A stretch of DNA of 41,476 nt from Chitinivibrionales bacterium (lineage in GTDB: Bacteria > Fibrobacterota > Chitinivibrionia > Chitinivibrionales > JANQEN01), in assembly GCA_028278335.1 (NCBI GenBank), contig JANQEN010000283.1:1-41476 (forward strand). Direction: 5' to 3'. Both the position numbers and the translations under genes were made by a program. Positions 1 to 6,081 of this stretch are shown here, in pieces. The notes beneath the pieces are model-generated. The model was not told where the DNA came from. It did no database searches and saw only the letters and a list, made by a program, of their open reading frames with translations. The stretch's first letter is position 1, and the number at the start of each line of letters is the position of its first letter.

Positions 1-15
1 GACGTTCCGATAATC

Positions 16-135
16 TTTTGCGCCAGGGATGTATAGGGCGGCGAAGCCGGTGATTTTTGCAAAGCAAAAATTACTGGAGCGAACGCGGAACCCGGAGCAG
101 CCCGGTTCGAGGCGTTAGCCGAGAAGGCGCCCAAT
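16..135 (+). repeat. 120-bp GC-rich dispersed repeat, left copy
   Basis: This 120-base segment recurs as the reverse complement at 41357-41476. I find one mismatch (C at 60 against G on the other copy's matching strand). It is far richer in GC than the AT-rich DNA beside it and has hairpin potential. TTTTTGC/GCAAAAA is separated by AAA at 54-70, and a longer imperfect palindrome near 91-115 has AACGC/GCGTT as outer arms and GAACC/GGTTC as inner arms around AGCAG. No open reading frame in it looks real. REP-like or MITE-like dispersed repeats behave this way, but the family is not recognised. Confidence 0.85.
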
Positions 136-246
136 CAAAACTATTAATGGATTAATTCAAGATATGGGCAACTCCCAAAAAATCTTTCAATTTAAATTTG
201 GCAATAGTGATAAAACTAAAGATTACTTGAATTATTTTTACAGGAG
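136..246 (+). other. AT-rich leader before miaB, no gene seen
   Basis: After the repeat copy there are about 110 AT-rich bases. An in-frame stop at 217-219 closes the miaB frame upstream, so miaB cannot extend into the repeat. No confident -35/-10 pair, RNA gene or small reading frame is visible. Confidence 0.5.
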
Positions 247-1539
247 ATGAATAAAAAAGAAAAACAAAACAATCTGAAGCTTTCTTACTACTTCGAGACC
301 TTTGGCTGCCAGATGAATGTGGCAGACTCGGACATGCTCGCCCAGCAACTTACTGGACGGGGCTATGTTCGGGCAGAAAAGGTGCGCCAAGCTGACTTAA
401 TTATTGTGAACACCTGTAGTGTGCGAGAGCGCGCTGAGAGCCGGGCCAAAGCTCGCTTGGAGGAGTACGGAAATATTAAAAAAGCGCATCAACGGCTTTG
501 GGTCATTGGGTGCATGGCACAGCGACTTGGGGAGGAGCTTAAAGCAGAGATTCCCAAGATTGATTTAGTCATTGGAGCAGAGGAGATTGAACACCTTCCA
601 AAAAAACTCGACACTTACCTGGCTCGCAGTGAGGCAGGCCCGGTCATGGGTGAGTATAGTAGTGGAATTTCCACCTTTCTGCCAGTCATGCGGGGGTGCG
701 ACAATTTTTGTTATTATTGCATAGTGCCCTACGTTCGCGGTCGCGAGCACTCGCTGCCAGCTACCGACCTTTTGGATCAGGCTAAGAAATTGGTTGATCA
801 GGGTGCCTCTGAGATCACTCTTTTGGGGCAAAACGTAAACTCCTATCAGGACGATTCCCGGGACTTTTCCGATTTGATAGATCTTCTTCATGAGATCAAG
901 GGGCTGAAGCGAATCCGTTTTACGACGTCCCATCCAAAGGATTTGAGTGATAAGCTAATCGAAACGATTGCATCACTTCCCAAGGTGTGCAAGCATATAC
1001 ACCTGCCTGTGCAGTCGGGCTCTGCTCAAATCTTAGAGCGAATGAATCGCAAATATACCCGCAATCACTATCTGCGCAGGATAGAAGCAATTCGCAGGGA
1101 AATGCCCAACGCCGATATCACCACCGATGTTATGGTTGGCTTTCCGGGCGAGAGTGAAGAGGATTTTAAAAAGACCCTCTCGCTTTTTAAGGAGGTCCGC
1201 TTTACTGCAGCCTTTATGTTTGCCTTTTCTGTTCGACCGAAAACAAAATCAGCAGAAATGTCGGATCAAGTGCCTGAGGAAATCAAGCTAAACCGATTGA
1301 AAGCACTTATTGCAATGCAAACCCAGATAACAAAGCAGTGCTATAAAGAGATGGTTGGCCAAACCGTTGAGGTTCTTTTAACGCATCAACAGGATCGACG
1401 AACTCAAGGGTGGGTTGGTCAAGATTACGGCTGTAAAAGGGTGCTTCTGAAAAAGACCGGTGATTTGGGTGGATCAATTGTGTTTGCAACAATAAAGGAG
1501 AGCACAGGTATGACCCTTATTGGAGAGGAGATGGTGTGA
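247..1539 (+). CDS. miaB: tRNA-2-methylthio-N6-dimethylallyladenosine synthase MiaB
   Basis: Radical SAM methylthiotransferase that adds the 2-methylthio group to N6-isopentenyladenosine at tRNA position 37. The 430-residue protein has the family layout. An N-terminal UPF0004 domain carries three cluster cysteines (FGCQMN, VNTCSVRERAE, IGCMAQR). The radical SAM motif CDNFCYYC lies near residue 153 and is followed by VPYVRGRE, typical of MiaB rather than RimO. A TRAM-like region closes the protein. The ATG at 247 is the only start before an upstream stop, but its AGGAG motif (242-246) abuts the ATG with no spacer, so initiation is odd. It is first in a four-gene plus-strand run. Confidence 0.96.
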   Translation: MNKKEKQNNLKLSYYFETFGCQMNVADSDMLAQQLTGRGYVRAEKVRQADLIIVNTCSVRERAESRAKARLEEYGNIKKAHQRLWVIGCMAQRLGEELKAEIPKIDLVIGAEEIEHLPKKLDTYLARSEAGPVMGEYSSGISTFLPVMRGCDNFCYYCIVPYVRGREHSLPATDLLDQAKKLVDQGASEITLLGQNVNSYQDDSRDFSDLIDLLHEIKGLKRIRFTTSHPKDLSDKLIETIASLPKVCKHIHLPVQSGSAQILERMNRKYTRNHYLRRIEAIRREMPNADITTDVMVGFPGESEEDFKKTLSLFKEVRFTAAFMFAFSVRPKTKSAEMSDQVPEEIKLNRLKALIAMQTQITKQCYKEMVGQTVEVLLTHQQDRRTQGWVGQDYGCKRVLLKKTGDLGGSIVFATIKESTGMTLIGEEMV

Positions 1540-1997
1540 TGAAGTATTTCAAATGGACTACTATTTCGTTGATTGTCATTCTCTTTTTTATTGTGGTTAT
1601 CCAAACCTTTACCCAAGATATCTTCACTCATAAAATACCACTTCTGTTATTCGTCTATAGGACTCCGGAGTTTCCCATATTCTACTATGTGGCAGGTGCC
1701 TTTCTTTTTGGATTGGTTGTGGGGTTGACAGTTGCACTGGTCAACTATTTCTCCTTCTCTTCCCATAAGCGTAAGCTTACAAAGCGGGTAAAGGAGTTGG
1801 AAAAGGATTTAGAGGAGGTGCCCCTACCACAACGGGAGCACAAAACCGAAATCCTAAAACCTAAAAAAAAGAAAAAGCAGAAACCGGTTGAAAAACCACC
1901 GCTTGATCCTGAGGGTACAACCTACAAGCTCAAAGAGCTATGGGAAGGCAATGAGCATGGTGAAGAGGCCTCCGATGGTGACAAGTGGATCAATTAA
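1539..1997 (+). CDS. LapA-domain (DUF1049-like) inner membrane protein
   Basis: Small membrane protein of 152 residues. Two hydrophobic helices (about 5-25 and 45-70) are joined by a short loop. A charged helix (KRVKELEKDLEEV) and a lysine-rich stretch follow, ending in an acidic tail. Two N-terminal helices followed by a short coiled coil is the LapA-domain pattern, a family linked to envelope lipid or LPS assembly in proteobacteria. The ATG at 1539 overlaps the miaB stop (TGATG), so translation is probably coupled; a GTG at 1536 is also in frame. The specific role is unknown. Confidence 0.7.
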   Translation: MKYFKWTTISLIVILFFIVVIQTFTQDIFTHKIPLLLFVYRTPEFPIFYYVAGAFLFGLVVGLTVALVNYFSFSSHKRKLTKRVKELEKDLEEVPLPQREHKTEILKPKKKKKQKPVEKPPLDPEGTTYKLKELWEGNEHGEEASDGDKWIN

Positions 1998-2015
1998 GTT
2001 GCTGATAACACAACG

Positions 2016-2654
2016 ATGGCACAGAGGCAAGCAATTCTTATAATGGGTCCCACTGGCTCCGGAAAGACACCCTTGGGAGCTTATATAGAGCAACAGGGTC
2101 TGTTTGACAAGCGGTGTGCACACTTTGATTTTGGAGAAGAGCTTCGCACATTAGCACAATGTTCCACACCTCCCCCACGATTTACTGCACAGGATATTGA
2201 CTTTGTCAAAAAGGTGCTTTCGAGCGGTGCCCTTCTTGAAAGGGAAACTTTTTATATTGCTCAGAACATAGTAGCGACCTTTATTGAAATAAGAAATGTT
2301 GTTGAAAAAGATATAATTGTATTAAATGGTTTACCCCGCCACACAGGTCAAGCTGCTGACATTGCCGAAAGGGTTAACTGTAAAGCTGTCATTCATCTAG
2401 ACTGTACCAGTAACGTTTTATTAGAGAGAATTGCTTTGAATAGTGGTGGTGATCGTACCTTTCGTACAGACGACACCCTTAATCTTATTGAAAAAAAGAT
2501 CAATCTTTTTAATGAGCGCACAGCGCCACTACGTGCCTATTATCAAGAGCGTAATGTAGTGTGCCTCTCTTTACCTGTTGATGTTGATACTGCGCCTAAG
2601 GATCTCTATGGTGCTATCATCAACCATGGAGCATTAAAAAAACAATTTACTTAA
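2016..2654 (+). CDS. adenylate kinase-like nucleoside monophosphate kinase
   Basis: P-loop kinase of 212 residues. The Walker A motif GPTGSGKT lies near residue 11. NGLPRHTGQA near 105 matches the NMP-binding FPR-type strand. A short lid carries RTFRTDD, followed by the family's closing pattern of a charged helix, APL and YY. This fits the adenylate kinase superfamily, which moves phosphate from ATP to a nucleoside monophosphate. The Walker A ends in TPLG instead of the usual GTQ, and overall similarity to housekeeping Adk looks low. It may be a paralogue with another substrate. It lies 18 bases after the LapA-like gene and 14 before pcm, so all are probably co-transcribed. Confidence 0.72.
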   Translation: MAQRQAILIMGPTGSGKTPLGAYIEQQGLFDKRCAHFDFGEELRTLAQCSTPPPRFTAQDIDFVKKVLSSGALLERETFYIAQNIVATFIEIRNVVEKDIIVLNGLPRHTGQAADIAERVNCKAVIHLDCTSNVLLERIALNSGGDRTFRTDDTLNLIEKKINLFNERTAPLRAYYQERNVVCLSLPVDVDTAPKDLYGAIINHGALKKQFT

Positions 2655-2668
2655 AGGGCTATCCCATT

Positions 2669-3388
2669 ATGACGAGAACTATAGTCTCTGCTGTGATCCT
2701 TCAAGTAGTGATGGCCATCCTGTTTTGTACAACCTCTGATTCGCTCAACACAAAAAAAGAGCTGAAAAAAATGGTCACGACACAGATAAAGCGACGGGGC
2801 ATCAAGGACAAGAAGGTACTTGAAGCAATGCTCCGAGTTGATCGAAAGCTCTTTATACCTAAGAAATATAAACGATCAGCCTATGATGATAATCCTTTAC
2901 CAATTGGGGAAGGACAGACCATCTCCCAACCTTACATTGTTGCTCTGATGACCGAAGTTCTAAATCTTGACAATACAAAGCGAGTTTTAGAGGTGGGCAC
3001 GGGATCAGGATATCAAGCGGCAATTCTTGGTGAGATATGTCAAGAGGTGTATACGATCGAGATCATTCGTACCTTAGGGGTTCGAGCACAAAAACTTTTA
3101 GAATCACTGGGGTATACAAACATTAACGTCCGGATTGGGGACGGATACAAGGGTTGGAGCGAACAGGCACCCTTTGACGGAATAATCGTTACCTGTGCGC
3201 CATCACACATTCCAAAGCCGCTTATTGATCAGCTTGCTGAGGGAGGCATAATGGTGATTCCCGTTGATGTAGAACGAGGTGGTCAGGACTTACAGGTGTT
3301 GTCAAAGATTAAAGGTACAATGAAGAAGGAGCGCGTTATTCCGGTTCGCTTTGTTCCAATGACCAAAGAGGATGGTAGCGAATATTAG
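2669..3388 (+). CDS. pcm: protein-L-isoaspartate O-methyltransferase
   Basis: SAM-dependent enzyme that starts repair of isoaspartyl residues in damaged proteins. The 239-residue protein contains the family hallmarks LPIGEGQTISQPYIVALM and the SAM-binding LEVGTGSGYQAA, then VYTIEI and GDGYKGW. The first 34 residues include a hydrophobic stretch (about 5-20) that looks like a signal peptide and is absent from ordinary Pcm. The core begins near an internal ATG at 2771, which has AAGAG upstream. The enzyme is therefore either exported or starts at 2771 and is cytoplasmic. It converges on pgsA with only 6 bases between the stop codons. Confidence 0.93.
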   Translation: MTRTIVSAVILQVVMAILFCTTSDSLNTKKELKKMVTTQIKRRGIKDKKVLEAMLRVDRKLFIPKKYKRSAYDDNPLPIGEGQTISQPYIVALMTEVLNLDNTKRVLEVGTGSGYQAAILGEICQEVYTIEIIRTLGVRAQKLLESLGYTNINVRIGDGYKGWSEQAPFDGIIVTCAPSHIPKPLIDQLAEGGIMVIPVDVERGGQDLQVLSKIKGTMKKERVIPVRFVPMTKEDGSEY

Positions 3389-3394
3389 CCTTTG

Positions 3395-3982
3395 TTAAGC
3401 ATTGCTCTTTTTATTGATCACCTCTCTACTGCCCATCCAATAGTCAATTGCAGAATAGAAGGTCACAAGCATTGGAATAAACATAATTGTGTATCCAATG
3501 TTTTTTCCAAAGAGACTTTGGGGAACCCAGGAGATTTCATAGTACTTTGCAAAAAGCACTCCCAACACGACAAAGCTACCAATAGCCTGAAAAATCGCCT
3601 TAAGCTTCCCCGAGAGTCGAGCTGCAACAACTCGGTTGTTTTTTAAACAGAGAAGCCTCAATGCAGCAACAAAAAGATCACGATAGAGAAAAACCAAAAA
3701 CATCCAAACCGGAATCATCTGGACAACAAGGAAAGAGACGAATATGGTCAATCGTGAGAGTGAGTCTGCAAATGGATCGAAGAGCTTGCCAAAATCGGAA
3801 ACCTGGTTAAAGGTCCGGGCCACATGACCGTCAAAGGCATCGGAGAGTTCGATAATGAGCAAAATAGCAAAGGAGAGCCAAAGCATAAGAGCGATGTTGG
3901 ATCCCTGGGTGCTGTAAATAAAGGTGTACACAAAGAGCGGCGCCACAAGTACACGGATAAGAGTTATGATATTTGCAGCCAC
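3395..3982 (-). CDS. pgsA: CDP-diacylglycerol-glycerol-3-phosphate 3-phosphatidyltransferase
   Basis: Integral membrane enzyme of the CDP-alcohol phosphatidyltransferase family. It joins CDP-diacylglycerol to glycerol-3-phosphate as the committed step to phosphatidylglycerol. The catalytic motif D-x2-DG-x2-AR-x8-G-x3-D-x3-D is complete (D48, D51, G52, A55, R56, G65, D69, D73), set among several hydrophobic helices. The 195 residues are usual for PgsA. An AGGAG lies just before the ATG, and the upstream HAD gene ends 12 bases away, so the two form an operon. Phosphatidylserine synthase is a less likely alternative because of size and motif context. Confidence 0.88.
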   Translation of the reverse strand: MAANIITLIRVLVAPLFVYTFIYSTQGSNIALMLWLSFAILLIIELSDAFDGHVARTFNQVSDFGKLFDPFADSLSRLTIFVSFLVVQMIPVWMFLVFLYRDLFVAALRLLCLKNNRVVAARLSGKLKAIFQAIGSFVVLGVLFAKYYEISWVPQSLFGKNIGYTIMFIPMLVTFYSAIDYWMGSREVINKKSNA

Positions 3983-3994
3983 ATCAGCTCCTTT

Positions 3995-4807
3995 TTATAA
4001 ACAGGTCAGCAGGTCTTTAATTGAATTAATAACAAAATCGGGCTTATGCTCTGAAGAGGCAATGTCCTCTTTAGATGATTCACCGGAGAGCACACAGATG
4101 GTTGCAATTCCTGCGTTTTTGCCCAGGGCAATGTCCGTATAGAGACGATCACCGATCATTAAAAGTTCTGAATGGTTTAAGGAAAATTTATCAGCAATAA
4201 TTTCAACCATTTTTTTATCGGGCTTACCAAAATGCTCCGCTGTTTTTCCGGTGGCATGAGTAATCATTTGACATATGGCACCACAATCAGGAATATAGCG
4301 CTTGTCTTTAATGGGACAAACCATGTCAGGATGAGTCGCATAAAAGGGAACACCCTTATCAATCAACTCACAGGCAACCAGAAGCTTTTTATAATCAAGC
4401 TCCATATCAAAACCAACAACCACAAAATCGGGATTGTCTTCAATACTGTTGACAAGCCGTATATTGTAGGTGCTCATCTCGTTGTGCAAGGAGCTGGTGC
4501 CTACCAAAAAAATCTTTGCACCGGGTTTTGTTTTTTCTAAAAAGAGCGACGTTGCTTGTCCAGAGGTAAAGACATTATCCTCAGAAACAGGAATACCCAT
4601 CTGCGATATTTTTGTTACATACTCCTTGGAGGACTTAGAGGAGTTATTGGTAAGAAAGAGATAGTGTATTCCCCGTGCATTGAATTGATTGAGCACATCC
4701 AGAGCGCCGGGGATCAGTTCATTTTCTATGTAGGTTGTCCCATCAAGATCAAGCATCACAAGCTTTATCTGTGAAAGAAGGTTCTTCAATGCCTCTTTAT
4801 CATACAT
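3995..4807 (-). CDS. HAD-IIA (NagD-type) phosphatase
   Basis: Haloacid dehalogenase phosphatase, subfamily IIA. Motif I is DLDGTTY (DxDGT), motif II is FLTNNSSKS, and motif IV is MIGDRLYTDI, with the NagD-type cap domain between II and IV (GKPDKKMVEI precedes motif IV). The 270 residues fit the family. The ATG at 4807 was chosen over a TTG at 4810; AAGGAT lies a little upstream. NagD-type enzymes dephosphorylate nucleotides, sugar phosphates or glycerol phosphates, and the substrate cannot be read from the sequence. Tight linkage to pgsA makes a phospholipid or glycerol phosphate substrate possible but unproven. Confidence 0.85.
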   Translation of the reverse strand: MYDKEALKNLLSQIKLVMLDLDGTTYIENELIPGALDVLNQFNARGIHYLFLTNNSSKSSKEYVTKISQMGIPVSEDNVFTSGQATSLFLEKTKPGAKIFLVGTSSLHNEMSTYNIRLVNSIEDNPDFVVVGFDMELDYKKLLVACELIDKGVPFYATHPDMVCPIKDKRYIPDCGAICQMITHATGKTAEHFGKPDKKMVEIIADKFSLNHSELLMIGDRLYTDIALGKNAGIATICVLSGESSKEDIASSEHKPDFVINSIKDLLTCL

Positions 4808-4884
4808 CAAGGGTTATCCTTTTATTATCAATTTACTCGAAATACATCGCTACAAAAACATGGAATAGCAGCCCAAAGAGGTTG

Positions 4885-5829
4885 CTATTTTTTTGTTTCC
4901 ACAACCTTTTTAAAGTACTCAATTGTCTTTTTCAGCCCCTCATCTAAAGAGATTGAGGGGTTCCATCCAAGTTTTTCCTGTGCTAAGGTGATATCGGGTT
5001 TTCGCTGCTGAGGGTCATCAGCTGGAAGGTCTTGAAAAATCAGTTTTGACTTTGAGCCAGTTAGGGCAATTACCTTTTGGGCAAGCTCCTTTATGGTAAA
5101 CTCGCCAGGATTACCTATGTTAATTGGGCCAATTACAGAGTCATTGTTCATGAGAAGTATAAGACCAGAGATTAGATCATCGACATAACAAAAAGAGCGT
5201 GTCTGATTTCCTTCGCCATAAATTGTTATGTCCTGACCCTTTAGGGCTTGCACAATAAAATTGGACACAACCCGTCCATCATTGGGATGCATTTTGGGGC
5301 CATAGGTGTTGAATATCCGAGCAATACGAATATCGACGCTGTTCATGCGATGATAATCAAAAAACAGGGTTTCTGCAACTCGTTTACCTTCATCATAGCA
5401 GGACCGGACCCCATTGCAGTTGACATTGCCCCAGTATGATTCGGGTTGAGGGTGGACGTCGGGATCTCCATAGACCTCGGAGGTTGACGCTTGCAACACT
5501 CGCGCTTTTACGCGTTTGGCAAGGCCAAGCACATGGATGGCACCTAAGACATTGGTTTTGATCGTCTTTACCGCATTATATTGGTAGTGGATTGGCGAAG
5601 CTGGACAGGCAAGATTGTAAACGTGGTCCACCTCTAAAAATATTGGAAAGGTAATGTCATGGCGGAGGAGTTCGAAGTTCTTATGGTCCATGAGATGGAC
5701 AACATTCCCCTTTTGTCCCGTAAAATAGTTATCAAGGCATATAACATCATGGCCTTCATTAACCAATCGCTCACAGAGGTGTGATCCCAAGAAACCGGCA
5801 CCGCCGGTAATAAGAATTCTCTTTGTCAT
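4885..5829 (-). CDS. UDP-glucuronate decarboxylase (UDP-xylose synthase)
   Basis: Extended short-chain dehydrogenase that turns UDP-glucuronate into UDP-xylose (or the 4-keto intermediate) for polysaccharide synthesis. The Rossmann motif TGGAGFLG is at the N-terminus, YDEGKR carries the catalytic Tyr-x3-Lys, and ASTSEVYGDP and NLACPASP are very characteristic of the UXS branch. The frame stays open to 6006, but those 59 extra residues have no counterpart in the family. I start at the ATG at 5829 (MTKRILITGG), preceded by GGGAACGGAAA, giving 314 residues. The upstream space also holds a plus-strand promoter for the cyclase. Confidence 0.9.
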   Translation of the reverse strand: MTKRILITGGAGFLGSHLCERLVNEGHDVICLDNYFTGQKGNVVHLMDHKNFELLRHDITFPIFLEVDHVYNLACPASPIHYQYNAVKTIKTNVLGAIHVLGLAKRVKARVLQASTSEVYGDPDVHPQPESYWGNVNCNGVRSCYDEGKRVAETLFFDYHRMNSVDIRIARIFNTYGPKMHPNDGRVVSNFIVQALKGQDITIYGEGNQTRSFCYVDDLISGLILLMNNDSVIGPINIGNPGEFTIKELAQKVIALTGSKSKLIFQDLPADDPQQRKPDITLAQEKLGWNPSISLDEGLKKTIEYFKKVVETKK

Positions 5830-5983
5830 TTTCCGTTCCCACTTCTGGTGTTTTGGGGCATGGTTATATAGGCAATTGCTCGCCTTGTGTCTACGAAGAA
5901 AAACAAAAACTGGGTTAAAATATGCCCGAATAGGTAAAAATATATGGAGCCAGAGGATAGTCACGAGGTTTTCTCGATATACC

Positions 5984-6012
5984 TTGTATTTACAAATTCC
6001 TAACAATATAAT
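5984..6012 (+). promoter_or_regulatory. sigma-70-type promoter for the cyclase gene
   Basis: TTGTAT (5984-5989) and a perfect TATAAT (6007-6012) are separated by 17 bases. The pair lies about 70 bases before the cyclase ATG at 6082 and points the right way. It falls between divergent genes, in DNA I regard as non-coding. Confidence 0.55.
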
Positions 6013-6081
6013 ATGGGATAAGGCCTATTCTGGCCCGGTAAACTAAAGGCTGCCAACCCATTTATCTGGCATAGCGCATAC

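Noticed and set aside
100..125. tRNA-like T-arm (GGTTCGA) in the repeat
   Set aside because: No acceptor stem, anticodon arm or D-arm can be built around it; the motif belongs to the repeat's own palindrome.
2726..2731. Lipobox in the Pcm leader
   Set aside because: The cysteine is preceded by ILF, not a small residue at -1, so lipid attachment is unlikely.
5830..6006. N-terminal 59-residue extension of UDP-glucuronate decarboxylase
   Set aside because: The Rossmann motif starts right after the Met at 5829, as in all relatives. The extension has no family match, and the promoter-like pair of the divergent gene lies at its edge.
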